Shown here: one piece after another, positions 42,304 through 51,630 of the stretch
Numbering within the stretch: position 1 is the stretch's first letter
Layout of the letters: each line of letters opens with the position of its first letter
From: Sulfolobus sp. S-194
GTDB taxonomy: Archaea > Thermoproteota > Thermoprotei_A > Sulfolobales > Sulfolobaceae
Direction of reading: 5' to 3'
DNA: 64,000 nucleotides
NCBI RefSeq assembly: GCF_012222305.1
Contig: NZ_CP035730.1
Location: 1,639,501-1,703,500, forward strand
The notes under the pieces: generated by a model
The model's database searches: none
What the model was told of the DNA's origin: nothing
The model's input: the letters and a program-made list of their open reading frames with translations, nothing else
Position numbers and translations under genes: made by a program

Positions 42304-43463
42304 GTAGTGAATTAACTTCTAAAGTAGATAAAGAAGTTAGGAAGAAGGCGGCTGATACTCTTAGGCAGGTTTTTATAAAATTAATTGAGCAAATAAATAA
42401 CTCTGAACCTCCAACTATGGAAATTCCAAAGAGAACTCTCGGTAATACTATTTATGATGAGAAAAGAAAGTTACTTCTTTTAGGCGAAGAGAAATTAAAG
42501 AGAAGTTTCTTCGATCTTAATGAGTCTAAAAGGTTTATGCAAACAGTACTTATGGCTAGCATAATATATGATGCACTTATTAACGATGAATATCCAACAA
42601 TACGTGATCTATATTATAGAGGTAAACATTCTATTATATTAAAGGATCCTAGAGGTAAAACTTATGAAGAGAATACATGGGATGAGCAAAAGGAGTCCGA
42701 TAGTGTTATAGTTGATATTGAAGTATTTACATCTCTTCTTAGAGAAGAAATGCTAATTCTCAGTAAAGAGAAAGGTAAGGTTGTTGGTGATATGAGAATC
42801 AGAAGCGGAAATGACATAATTGATTTAAGTAAAATGGGTCATGGTGCGTATTCTATCGAGCCAACCCCAGATTTAATAGATTTTGTAGACATTAATGCTG
42901 AATTTGTACTAGTAGTTGAGAAAGATGCGGTATTTCAACAGCTTCATAGAGCAGGATTCTGGAAACAATATAAAGCTATCTTAGTAACGAGCGCAGGACA
43001 GCCAGATAGAGCAACAAGGAGATTCGTAAGAAGACTGAATGAAGAACTAAAATTACCGGTTTATATTTTAACTGATGCGGATCCATACGGATGGTATATT
43101 TATAGCGTTTTTAGAATAGGATCTATTTCGTTATCATATGAAAGTGAAAGACTTGCTACTCCTAATGCTAAGTTCCTTGGAGTCTCAATGACTGACATTT
43201 TTGGTGATAGTAATAAGAAACCGTATCTATCTGAGCAAGAAAGAAGAAACTATATTATAAAAGCCAAAGATGCTGATATAAAGAGAGCTACTGAAATAAA
43301 GAATTATCAATGGTTTAAGACTAAAGCATGGCAACATGAAATAGAGATCTTTCTTAATAAAAAATCTAAGTTAGAAATAGAAGCTATGGCGAGTAAGGGA
43401 TTAAAATTCTTAGCGTTCCAATACATTCCAGAGAAAATTAAATCAAAAGATTATATTGAGTGA
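42300..43463 (+). CDS. top6A: DNA topoisomerase VI subunit A
   Basis: Spo11-like DNA-cleaving subunit. 387 residues. Catalytic Tyr in PTIRDLYYRGKH (~103); Toprim motif VEKDAVFQ (~203) with DADPYGWYIY (~258) binding Mg. It forms the A2B2 enzyme with top6B, which overlaps its start; the pair decatenates and relaxes DNA. Confidence 0.97.
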   Translation: MSSELTSKVDKEVRKKAADTLRQVFIKLIEQINNSEPPTMEIPKRTLGNTIYDEKRKLLLLGEEKLKRSFFDLNESKRFMQTVLMASIIYDALINDEYPTIRDLYYRGKHSIILKDPRGKTYEENTWDEQKESDSVIVDIEVFTSLLREEMLILSKEKGKVVGDMRIRSGNDIIDLSKMGHGAYSIEPTPDLIDFVDINAEFVLVVEKDAVFQQLHRAGFWKQYKAILVTSAGQPDRATRRFVRRLNEELKLPVYILTDADPYGWYIYSVFRIGSISLSYESERLATPNAKFLGVSMTDIFGDSNKKPYLSEQERRNYIIKAKDADIKRATEIKNYQWFKTKAWQHEIEIFLNKKSKLEIEAMASKGLKFLAFQYIPEKIKSKDYIE

Positions 43464-43510
43464 TCCGCCGAGACAGGTTATTTCATCATTCAAAAATTGG
43501 GGTCTCTTCA

Positions 43511-43657
43511 TCATTCATAGTATCCTAGGATATCATTAAAAGTATTTCTTTTGCATACTCTACAGTATTGATATATTGCTGGCTGTTTACTTATATCAAA
43601 GCTTATATTAATAGTCCATTCGGTTCCGCAATTTCTGCATTTAAGTTTCCATGGCAT
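43511..43657 (-). CDS. Small zinc-ribbon protein (48 aa)
   Basis: MPWKLKCRNCGTEWTINISF at the N-terminus and YCRVCKRNTFND near the end give a CxxC...CxxC zinc ribbon spanning residues 7-35, a typical archaeal stand-alone ribbon. The frame lies in the gap between top6A and aIF5A, too short for common length cut-offs. It ends ...GYYE TGATGA. Role unknown; such ribbons often bind RNA or RNA polymerase. Confidence 0.7.
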   Translation of the reverse strand: MPWKLKCRNCGTEWTINISFDISKQPAIYQYCRVCKRNTFNDILGYYE

Positions 43658-43689
43658 AATGCTTTTTATATTTCTAAAGTTAAATAAGA

Positions 43690-43749
43690 TTTGCTGTGAA
43701 GAGGCTAGATATACTGAATTTGTGATGAGGGGCCAAAGCTCGGAGCAAA
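43690..43749 (+). ncRNA. C/D-box guide RNA with terminal stem
   Basis: Terminal stem TTTGCT (43690-43695) with AGCAAA (43744-43749). Between: C box GTGAAGA (43696-43702), 11-nt spacer, D' CTGA (43714-43717), 4 nt, C' GTGATGA (43722-43728), 12-nt spacer GGGGCCAAAGCT, D-like CGGA (43741-43744). Spacer lengths match the archaeal rule and the stem supports a 60-nt RNA. It ends just before the aIF5A TATA box. Confidence 0.6.
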
Positions 43750-43752
43750 GAG

Positions 43753-43758
43753 TTTATA
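43753..43758 (+). promoter_or_regulatory. TATA box of the aIF5A gene
   Basis: TTTATA within AGTTTATAGC, ~37 bp before the ATG at 43793; transcription would start near 43781. Confidence 0.5.
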
Positions 43759-43792
43759 GCTTTGCCTTAATTAGGTTATTTTGGGAATATAA

Positions 43793-44188
43793 ATGAGCAT
43801 CCAATACACGACTGTAGGTGATCTAAAGGTAGGTAATTATGTAGTTATTGATGGTGAACCTTGTAGAGTAGTTGAAATAAGTAAGGCTAAAACTGGAAAA
43901 CATGGAAGCGCTAAAGCTAATATAGTTGCGATTGGTCTTTTCACCGGGCAAAAAAGAACATTGATGGCACCAGTGGATCAACAAGTGGAAGTTCCGATAA
44001 TTGAAAAACATATAGGTCAAATTTTGGCCGATAAAGGTGATACTATTACGATTATGGACATGGAAAATTATGAGACATTTGATATAGAAAAACCAACAGA
44101 TGCAGATATAGTTGATAAAATTAGACCAGGAGCAGAGGTAGAGTATTGGGAAATTATGGGTAGAAAGAAAATTGTTAGGGTAAAGTAA
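43793..44188 (+). CDS. eif5a: Translation initiation factor aIF5A
   Basis: 131 residues. N-terminal SH3-like domain with the hypusination loop [15 protein letters not shown] (Lys36 is the modified residue) and a C-terminal OB fold. It relieves ribosome stalling. The modifying enzyme deoxyhypusine synthase is at 39739. The srp54 start follows the stop by one base. Confidence 0.97.
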   Translation: MSIQYTTVGDLKVGNYVVIDGEPCRVVEISKAKTGKHGSAKANIVAIGLFTGQKRTLMAPVDQQVEVPIIEKHIGQILADKGDTITIMDMENYETFDIEKPTDADIVDKIRPGAEVEYWEIMGRKKIVRVK

Positions 44189-44189
44189 A

Positions 44190-45527
44190 TTGTTAGATAA
44201 TTTAAAAGACGCAGTTAGAAAATTTTTAGGTTCATCTAATTATGATAAAGCAGTAAATGACTTTATAAAAGAACTCCAAATTTCTTTAATTAAGTCAGAT
44301 GTAAGCGTAAAACTTGTAAGTAATTTAACACAAAAAATAAAAGACAGACTTGAAAAAGAAAAGCCGCCTACTGCAATAGAGAGAAGAGAATGGTTTATCT
44401 CTATTGTATACGATGAATTATCTAAGTTATTTGGTGGTGATATAAACCCAGAAGTAATGCCTAAGAAAATTCCTTATGTGATAATGTTAGTAGGCGTTCA
44501 AGGAAGTGGTAAAACTACAACAGCAGGCAAATTAGCTCTATTTTATAAGAAAAAAGGATATAAAGTTGGGTTAGTTGCCGCTGATGTATATAGACCAGCA
44601 GCATATGATCAATTAGTCCAGATAGGTAAGCAAATAAATGTTCCAGTGTATGGAGAGCCAAATAATACAGATGCTGTTGAAATAGCAAAGAGAGGAGTTG
44701 AGAAGTTCCTATCTGAAAAATACGATATTATTATTGTTGATACTGCTGGTAGACATGGTTATGGCGAAGAAGTAAAACTTTTAGAAGAAATGAAAAATAT
44801 GTATATTGAAATAAAACCAGATGAAGTAATATTGGTAATAGATGCTTCAATAGGTCAAAAAGCTTATGATTTGGCTTCTAGATTTCATCAAGCAAGTCCC
44901 ATAGGGTCAATTATAGTAACAAAGATGGACGGAACGGCTAAAGGCGGTGGAGCTCTTTCTGCTGTAGCAGCTACTGGTGCTGTTATAAAATTCATAGGTA
45001 CTGGAGAAAAATTGGATGAGCTAGAAGTCTTTAATCCACGAAGATTTGTTTCACGTATCTTAGGAATGGGAGACATAGAGAGCATTATAGAAAAAATTAA
45101 GGGAATGGAAGAATATGAACAGCTTCAAAAGAAAATGGAAGAGGTTATGAGTGGGAAAGCCAAATTGACGTTAAGGGATATCTACAAACAATTAACAGCT
45201 CTAAGAAAGATGGGTCCTTTAAATAAGATTTTACAAATGTTACCAGGCTTCGGGGTCTTTTCTCAAATTCCAGAAGACCAATTGAAATTAGGAGAGGAAA
45301 AGATTAAGAAATTTCTTGTAATTATGAATTCTATGACATATAAAGAGTTAGATAATCCTTCAATAATAGATAAATCTAGAATAAGAAGGATAGCAAAGGG
45401 TTCTGGTACTTCGCCAGAGGAAGTAAAGGAATTATTAAAGCAATATCAAGTAACCAATAATTTGTTAAAAATGGTTAAGAGGAGAAAAGGTCTTGCAAAA
45501 CTTTTTGAAGACAGAAATTCTAAGTAA
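44190..45527 (+). CDS. srp54: Signal recognition particle 54 kDa protein
   Basis: GTPase that binds signal peptides and 7S RNA. 445 residues, TTG start (44190). N domain ~1-90; G domain with GVQGSGKTTTAGKLA (~104), DTAGRHGYGEE and TKMDGTAKGG; the Met-rich M domain starts ~300 (GPLNKILQMLPGFGVF). Overlaps pus10-like by 35 bp. Confidence 0.97.
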   Translation: MLDNLKDAVRKFLGSSNYDKAVNDFIKELQISLIKSDVSVKLVSNLTQKIKDRLEKEKPPTAIERREWFISIVYDELSKLFGGDINPEVMPKKIPYVIMLVGVQGSGKTTTAGKLALFYKKKGYKVGLVAADVYRPAAYDQLVQIGKQINVPVYGEPNNTDAVEIAKRGVEKFLSEKYDIIIVDTAGRHGYGEEVKLLEEMKNMYIEIKPDEVILVIDASIGQKAYDLASRFHQASPIGSIIVTKMDGTAKGGGALSAVAATGAVIKFIGTGEKLDELEVFNPRRFVSRILGMGDIESIIEKIKGMEEYEQLQKKMEEVMSGKAKLTLRDIYKQLTALRKMGPLNKILQMLPGFGVFSQIPEDQLKLGEEKIKKFLVIMNSMTYKELDNPSIIDKSRIRRIAKGSGTSPEEVKELLKQYQVTNNLLKMVKRRKGLAKLFEDRNSK

Positions 45528-46572
45528 ATCATTAGAGTTATTATCTAAGTATCCTCTTTGTGATAATTGTCTAGGAAGATGTTTTGCAAGGCTTAGTTTA
45601 GGTCATAGTAATGAAGAAAGAGGTAAGGCAATAAAGATATTATTACTAATGGAAATAGATAAGGCAATAAAAGAGCATAAAATAGAAGATTTATCACAAA
45701 TAAAGGAAGTTCTATATAATATAGGAGAAATAAGCCAGATTTTATATAAGAATTATTTTAATGACGAGTTTCAAAATAGAAGTTGTTACATATGTGATAA
45801 TAGAATAAATGAATTTAAAGAAAATTTTCTTAAGAAAGCATTAGAAAAGATAGGAAATAATAGGACTTTTGTATTAGGTGTTAAACTCACTGATGAATTA
45901 AAGAATAGAGAAGAAAAATTTATGGTGGAAAATCAATTATTTTATTATGAAAGTATAAAAAATGAAATAAAAAGAGATGTAGGAAAAAAATTAGCTAGTA
46001 TGGGTTTTATGCCAGAATTCGATAACCCTCAAGTAGAACTTGTCTATGATATGGAATATGACACTGTCATAGTATTTACTAAGTCTAAAAAGTACTTAGC
46101 TTTTTATAATAGACTTAGTAGAGGTATACCTATATCTAGTTGGGTTTCTAAAGGAAGAGAATCTTTAGAGAGTCTATTATCTACGCAAGTTGTTGCTCCT
46201 TATTCTGAGTTTTCAGAGTACAGAATAATTGATGACTATCCGCTTATAATAGAAAATATAACTGAGAAAGAGGTACACTTGCAAGGATTCCATATTGCTG
46301 TAGTATCAAAAATTGCTGGAAAGGAATTATCAACAATTTTTACCATAAAGCCTACCAGACGCCTATATAGAATAACAGTTTATTCAGACGAGGAAATTAA
46401 GGAAGGAGTTAAGATTTATGATAAGATTTATGATATATTTATAGAGGCAAAGGATTTTAAAGAACTGAAGGAGAAGATAAAAAAATACCAAGTTATATCT
46501 ATAGATTTGTTATCTACTATAGGCAAAAGTAAGCTGGTAGCCGACACTTATATTAAAAAGAATTTTTCATAA
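45493..46572 (+). CDS. Pus10-like protein, catalytic motif not seen
   Basis: 359 residues, TTG start inside srp54. The N-terminus is typical Pus10: PLCDNCLGRCFARL (~21-34) and SCYICDNR (~97) zinc cysteines, then a THUMP-like domain (~150-200) and YNRLSRGIPISSW. Active Pus10 has a GRED/DVRML block holding the catalytic Asp. Here the corresponding stretch reads EFSEYRIIDDYPLIIENI and lacks it, and the C-terminal domain is shorter than usual. So tRNA pseudouridine-54/55 synthase activity is doubtful. Confidence 0.75.
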   Translation: MQNFLKTEILSKSLELLSKYPLCDNCLGRCFARLSLGHSNEERGKAIKILLLMEIDKAIKEHKIEDLSQIKEVLYNIGEISQILYKNYFNDEFQNRSCYICDNRINEFKENFLKKALEKIGNNRTFVLGVKLTDELKNREEKFMVENQLFYYESIKNEIKRDVGKKLASMGFMPEFDNPQVELVYDMEYDTVIVFTKSKKYLAFYNRLSRGIPISSWVSKGRESLESLLSTQVVAPYSEFSEYRIIDDYPLIIENITEKEVHLQGFHIAVVSKIAGKELSTIFTIKPTRRLYRITVYSDEEIKEGVKIYDKIYDIFIEAKDFKELKEKIKKYQVISIDLLSTIGKSKLVADTYIKKNFS

Positions 46573-46580
46573 TTAATGAG

Positions 46581-47378
46581 ATGAATGTCGATATAAATGG
46601 TAAACGAATCTTAATAACTGCCTCCACTGAAGGAATAGGTAAAGGTCTGGCAAGAACCCTATCACGAGAAGGATGTAAAATTGTTATTACTTCTAGGAAT
46701 GAAAATAAGGTTAAATCTACTGTTGAAGAGCTTAAAAAATACAATCCTGAAGTTTACGGTTATGTATCAGATTTAACTAATTATTCAAACTTGGAAGTCT
46801 TAGTTAAGTTCATGATAGAAAAGATTGGAGGCATCGATGTTCTTATTTTTAATTCTGGGAATCCTCCTTCTGAACCTTCTTACTTTGATGAAACGTCGAT
46901 AGAGGACTGGGAATATTCTGTTAAACTTTATTTACTAAGTGCAATAAAACTTACTAAACTGGTTTTGCCATATATGAAGTCGCAGAGATGGGGCAGGATT
47001 TTATATTTATCTTCATGGACAATTAAACAACCTCAAAGAATTTTTGTTTTAGCTGATGTTTCTAGGTCTTCAATAGTTCAATTAACTAAGATTCTCTCTA
47101 AAGAATTAGGAATCTATAACATAACTGTGAATACAATATTAATGGGAAGTTTTGAGACCGAAGGGGCAAAAAAAAGTCTTAAAAAATTAGCAGAGAGACA
47201 AAAGATATCTTTCGAAGAGTTATGGAAAAAGGAAGTAATAGAAAGATCTCCATTAAAAAGAACTGGCGATATTGAAAAAGAATTAGGTTCGCTTATTGCA
47301 TATCTAATTTCTGATTATGCTTCATATATAACAGGTTCCGTAATACAAATAGATGGAGGTACTAGTGATGCAATATAA
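46581..47378 (+). CDS. Short-chain dehydrogenase/reductase family protein
   Basis: 265 residues. Rossmann start ILITASTEGIGKGLARTLS with the TGxxxGIG-type loop, NSGNPPSEPS (NNAG-equivalent) and the C-terminal ASYITGSVIQIDGGTSDAI. The usual YxxxK active site is replaced: after LYLSSWTIKQPQ the aligned residues are Ala and Arg (LADVSRSSIVQLTK). Resembles the atypical SDR branch with Ser/Ala and Arg there. Substrate unknown. It lies 8 bp after the Pus10-like gene. Confidence 0.85.
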   Translation: MNVDINGKRILITASTEGIGKGLARTLSREGCKIVITSRNENKVKSTVEELKKYNPEVYGYVSDLTNYSNLEVLVKFMIEKIGGIDVLIFNSGNPPSEPSYFDETSIEDWEYSVKLYLLSAIKLTKLVLPYMKSQRWGRILYLSSWTIKQPQRIFVLADVSRSSIVQLTKILSKELGIYNITVNTILMGSFETEGAKKSLKKLAERQKISFEELWKKEVIERSPLKRTGDIEKELGSLIAYLISDYASYITGSVIQIDGGTSDAI

Positions 47379-47450
47379 GTATTAAAGGACTCCTTTAACT
47401 TTGACTTAAGTTACTCATGGTATTACACCTTACAATACTTGACAAAATGT

Positions 47451-47458
47451 TTATAAAA
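47451..47458 (+). promoter_or_regulatory. TATA box of cren7
   Basis: TTTATAAA 25 bp upstream of the first ATG (47479) and ~34 bp upstream of the second (47488). Confidence 0.6.
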
Positions 47459-47487
47459 TTGTTTGAACAAGTACTATAATGATAGGT

Positions 47488-47664
47488 ATGGCTGAGAAAA
47501 AGGTAAAAGTAAAGACTCCTAGTGGGAAAGAAGCCGAATTAGCACCAGAAAAAGTCTGGGTATTAGCGCCTAAAGGAAGAAAAGGTGTGAAGATAGGTCT
47601 ATTTAAAGATCCAGAAACTGGAAAATACTTCAGACATAAACTACCAGATGATTATCCAGTCTAA
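47488..47664 (+). CDS. cren7: Chromatin protein Cren7
   Basis: 58 residues from ATG 47488 ([20 protein letters not shown]), an SH3-like DNA-binding protein conserved in Crenarchaeota: [20 protein letters not shown] and the end HKLPDDYPV. The TATA box lies 25 bp before an in-frame ATG at 47479, so a leaderless transcript could add MIG at the front; family length favours 47488. Confidence 0.96.
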   Translation: MAEKKVKVKTPSGKEAELAPEKVWVLAPKGRKGVKIGLFKDPETGKYFRHKLPDDYPV

Positions 47665-47684
47665 ACTTTTTAATAAAGTCATAA

Positions 47685-48377
<693 letters not shown>

Positions 48378-48382
48378 TAAAA

Positions 48383-48658
48383 ATGTCTATACTAAATGAA
48401 GAGGAATTTAGGTTATTAAGGGAGCATAGGGGTAAAGTAAATATCAATATAGTAGAAAAGATATTAAGTGAGATAGAGGAAGACTATGAAAAAACAAATA
48501 ATATTGTCTCATCTGTTATATTTGTATATTCTAATTATTTTGATATTATAAAGCAGAATAAAGATACATTTGATTTAATATCGAAAATATTGAATAAATA
48601 TACTTCAAAAATAGGAGCAGAAAATGTAATTCAACTGATAATAAACTCTCTCAAATAG
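48383..48658 (+). CDS. Hypothetical protein (91 aa)
   Basis: From ATG 48383 (MSILNEEEFRLLREHRGKVN); a GTG three codons upstream overlaps the pyrH stop. All-helical, acidic, no cysteine. Co-transcribed with pyrH by spacing (5 bp). The helical repeat-like layout (YSNYFDIIKQNKDTFDLISK) is reminiscent of small protein-interaction modules, but no family is recognised. Confidence 0.55.
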   Translation: MSILNEEEFRLLREHRGKVNINIVEKILSEIEEDYEKTNNIVSSVIFVYSNYFDIIKQNKDTFDLISKILNKYTSKIGAENVIQLIINSLK

Positions 48659-48689
48659 TTTTTTATTCGAACTTTCCTTTATAGCTTTA

Positions 48690-48697
48690 TTTATAAG
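48690..48697 (+). promoter_or_regulatory. TATA box of the homocitrate synthase gene
   Basis: TTTATAAG ~31 bp upstream of the ATG at 48725; transcription start expected within a few bases of the ATG. Confidence 0.55.
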
Positions 48698-48724
48698 GGG
48701 ATTACCAAAAGTAAAACTACTAGT

Positions 48725-50107
48725 ATGAAAGTAGGAATCCTTGACTCAACCCTAAGAGAAGGAGAACAAACACCAGGAGTCGTATTTACAATAGATCAAA
48801 GAATCGAAATAGCAAAGGCATTATCGGATATCGGCGTTCAAATGATAGAAGCGGGACATCCTGCAGTATCCTCTGATATTTATGAGGGAATAAAAAGGAT
48901 TATGAGACTTAAAAGAGAGGGACTTATTACATCAGAAATAGTAGGGCATAGTAGGGCTGTAAAAAAAGATATTGAAGTAGCGGCAGAATTAGAAGTAGAT
49001 AGAATAGCAATATTTTATGGTGTAAGTGATATACACCTTAAAGCAAAACATCATGTTACAAGGGAGGAGGCGCTTAATATAATAGCAGAAACAATAAGTT
49101 ATGCAAAAAGTCATGGTGTTAAAGTAAGATTTACAGCAGAAGATGGTAGCAGAACCGATTTGGATTATTTAATAAAAATATGTAAAACAGCAAGAGATGC
49201 TGGCGCTGATAGAGTAAGTATAGCCGATACTGTGGGTATTCTTTATCCCACAAAAACAAGAGAATTATTCAGTACCTTAGTAAAAGAAGTCCCAGGTTTA
49301 GAATTTGATATTCATGCTCATAACGATTTAGGTTTAGCCGTTGCTAATGCATTAGCAGCCGTAGAAGGCGGAGCTACTATAATTCATACCACAGTAAACG
49401 GACTAGGAGAGAGAGTAGGGATTGTTCCTCTACAAGTAATTGCTGCAGCAATAAAATATCATTTTGGAATTGAAGTTGTAAAGTTAAATAAATTACAGCA
49501 ATTAGCCAGCCTAGTTGAAAAATATAGCGGCATACCGATGCCTCCAAATTATCCAATAACTGGAGATTATGCATTTATTCATAAAGCTGGTATTCACGTG
49601 GCTGGTGTTCTTAATGATCCATCAACTTATGAGTTTATGCCGCCAGAAACTTTTGGAAGAAGCAGAGACTACGTTATTGATAAATATACTGGAAAACATG
49701 CATTAAAAGATAGATTTGAAAAGTTAGGTGTTAAATTAAATGACGTAGAATTAGATCAAGTACTAGCTAAAATAAAATCCAATCCAAATGTTAGATTCTA
49801 TAGAGATGTAGACTTATTAGAAATAGCCGAGTCAGTTACTGGCAGAGTATTAAAACCTAAACCGCCAGAAAATATCGAAGCTTTAATTTCAGTTAAATGT
49901 GATTCTAACGTTTATACCACAGCAGTAACTAGAAGATTATCTGTTATTCCGGGAGTTAAAGAAGTTATGGAAATCTCTGGAGATTATGATATTCTCGTTA
50001 AAGTTGAAGCAAAAGATCCTAATGAACTTAATCAAATTATTGAAAATATTAGAGCGGTAAAAGGTGTAAGTTCTACTTTAACGTCATTAGTCCTTAAGAA
50101 AATGTAA
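48725..50107 (+). CDS. Homocitrate synthase with C-terminal RAM (Lrp-type) domain
   Basis: First step of lysine synthesis by the LysW/alpha-aminoadipate route: 2-oxoglutarate plus acetyl-CoA. 460 residues. The TIM-barrel has DSTLREGEQTPGVVFT (~8), the metal-binding HAHNDLGLAVANAL (~198) and HTTVNGLGERVG. Residues ~387-460 form an Lrp/AsnC-type ligand-binding domain (VYTTAVTRRLSVIPGVKEVM), a likely lysine sensor in place of the LeuA-type regulatory domain. 2-isopropylmalate or citramalate synthase is the alternative, but the RAM tail favours homocitrate synthase. Confidence 0.88.
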   Translation: MKVGILDSTLREGEQTPGVVFTIDQRIEIAKALSDIGVQMIEAGHPAVSSDIYEGIKRIMRLKREGLITSEIVGHSRAVKKDIEVAAELEVDRIAIFYGVSDIHLKAKHHVTREEALNIIAETISYAKSHGVKVRFTAEDGSRTDLDYLIKICKTARDAGADRVSIADTVGILYPTKTRELFSTLVKEVPGLEFDIHAHNDLGLAVANALAAVEGGATIIHTTVNGLGERVGIVPLQVIAAAIKYHFGIEVVKLNKLQQLASLVEKYSGIPMPPNYPITGDYAFIHKAGIHVAGVLNDPSTYEFMPPETFGRSRDYVIDKYTGKHALKDRFEKLGVKLNDVELDQVLAKIKSNPNVRFYRDVDLLEIAESVTGRVLKPKPPENIEALISVKCDSNVYTTAVTRRLSVIPGVKEVMEISGDYDILVKVEAKDPNELNQIIENIRAVKGVSSTLTSLVLKKM

Positions 50108-50218
50108 ACTTTTCTAAACAGTTAGATATAATTTTTCTTTTAGTAAATTTTCTAAAAAATTATAATATTTAAATTATTTTCTCAAGTCTTAATAGATAAA
50201 ATTCTTTTTATCGGTTAA

Positions 50219-50520
50219 CATTTATCGGAAAATCATAATAGTAGTTTACCCTAGACCTCAAATTCATCACAACAAAAATAATTTAAGTGTGTTAAAAAAC
50301 GAATAAAGTAGTTTAACTGAATATTCTTGAGTTGTTGTAATGTTATCGTGTAGCATTTTACGTAAAAATACTACGTTGAAACAGTTTTTAAACAAATATG
50401 ATTCTATTGTATAAAATTTTCATCTAATACTGATAAATTTATTCTCTTTGAGATGAAATATAGTATAAATATCTATAATATCTTTTGAAATAATTATTCA
50501 CTGCAAGGATTTTCCGATAA
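50219..50520. repeat. Miniature element with inverted repeats, interrupted at its right end by an IS
   Basis: CATTTATCGGAAAATC at 50219-50234. The inverted partner GATTTTCCGATAA is at 50508-50520 and continues ATG after the inserted IS (51636-51638), restoring a perfect 16-bp inverted repeat. The same terminal sequence occurs at 57484 and 58661, at the ends of IS family B. The interior (~270 bp) has no coding frame and contains a piece of IS family A, so this is a non-autonomous composite. Confidence 0.65.
50249..50355 (+). mobile_element. Solo end fragment of IS family A
   Basis: CCCTAGACCTCAAATTCAT onward matches ~105 bp of the left end of the family-A copy at 53356 (shared blocks include CCTAGACC, TTTAACT, AATATTCTTGA and TTGTT). 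There is no transposase part. It lies inside the miniature element at 50219-50520. Confidence 0.6.
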
Positions 50521-51630
50521 CGGTAGACCACAAAATCACCCCCTTGAAAATAAGTCTAATGCATAAAAAAGTGATTTTAGAGCATTAAACGAATATTCGT
50601 AAAAATAATTAATATTATCAAATAAAAATAATATGATCAAGAATAAACGAAAAGTCTTCTCTAGATATCTTCCCCTTAACAAACAAGAACAATATGTAAA
50701 TAAGTATAGCTAGAACGAAGATAAACAAGCGAAAAACCCAACTCCTAGAAGACGTGAAAATCAAGAAAGATTTAACCATCCTAAAGTCTCAATAGGAGTC
50801 CTAACCTCATTATACAACCTTGTATTTGGGCAAATCAAGATTAGTCCCCTTAGCAAAATACTCCCTCTTGCCATCCCTTACCCTATGATGATTAACCTAA
50901 AAGCAACCCTATCCTTCCCCTTACTCCTCGTCCTATATATACCATCAAAATCGTGGTGAACCTTAACGTCACGGGGCACAACAACCACAAACTTAAATTG
51001 AGACAAGTACTTTAACACGTCAACAGAGTAAAAACCTGCATCAAGCGTTACTAACGCCCAAGGCCAAGACTTGCTCAAGGTCTTGACAATATCTGCTTTC
51101 CTTTGGTTATGTGTGTTAGGGCTAGTACTAGGGTTTTTCCGTTAATTTGTGTTGTTGTGTAGTTCCATGCGTAGCCTTGTTTTGATCCTCCTATTCTACT
51201 GGTTTTCCCTTGTTATTGATGTCCAGTCTATTGAAATTTTTATTGGTCTGTGGTTTTTAATTCGTTTTTTTAGTTTTTTTATTGAGAGTTTTTTATTATT
51301 TTCTCTGTCATCTTGTCTATTGTTGTTTGTTCTACGTAGTTTCTTGCTGTTTGCCGTTGTGCTTTTTTGCCTTGTTTTCTATTGAGTCTCTTGTTATTGC
51401 TGCTGAGATTATTACTTGTTTTGCTTGTTCTGCTTTTCTTCCTTTGAAGTTCAAGATGGAAGATAATTTATTTTTGACTTGGTTGGGAGAGCTCGGTGTT
51501 ATCACGTTGTATCTCCTACTAGTAATACCGGCTCTCCCAACCTTAAATTTTTACTATTAGTTTCTAAATTTTCTATTATCATTTAAGTAATTCGCTGAGA
51601 TAATTTTTGTAAAATGATTTTGGGTCTACC
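50521..51630 (-). mobile_element. Insertion sequence, family A copy 1 (decayed)
   Basis: 1110 bp. Terminal inverted repeats GGTAGACCACAAAATCA (left) and, on the other strand, GGTAGACCCAAAATCAT (right). Flanked by a 5-bp direct repeat GATAA (50516-50520 and 51631-51635), the target duplication. It carries a broken minus-strand transposase. Same family as 53356-54469; an IS4-superfamily DDE type, possibly an ISC1225/ISH3-like group, but I cannot fix the family name. Confidence 0.75.
50650..51475 (-). pseudogene. Family A DDE transposase, frameshifted
   Basis: Several frames together give a DDE transposase: first Asp in RPIKISIDWTSITREN (~51210), then QGYAWNYTTTQINGKTLVLA, second Asp in ALVTLDAGFYSVDVLKYLSQ (within the longest intact piece, 50878-51078), and RTPIET supplying the Glu. 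Stops and frameshifts interrupt each junction, so it cannot make an active enzyme. Confidence 0.75.

Noticed and set aside
43464-43521. Second C/D-like arrangement (two ATGATGA boxes) at the end of the zinc ribbon gene, minus strand
   Set aside because: The boxes are there, but no D' or D box lies at usable spacing (TTGA touches C' directly; only CGGC/CGGA after 12-15 nt). Not strong enough to list.
51149-51560. Plus-strand open frames rich in Leu, Phe and Cys within IS copy 1
   Set aside because: They are antisense images of the decayed minus-strand transposase; composition (long Leu/Phe/Cys runs) is typical of such shadows.
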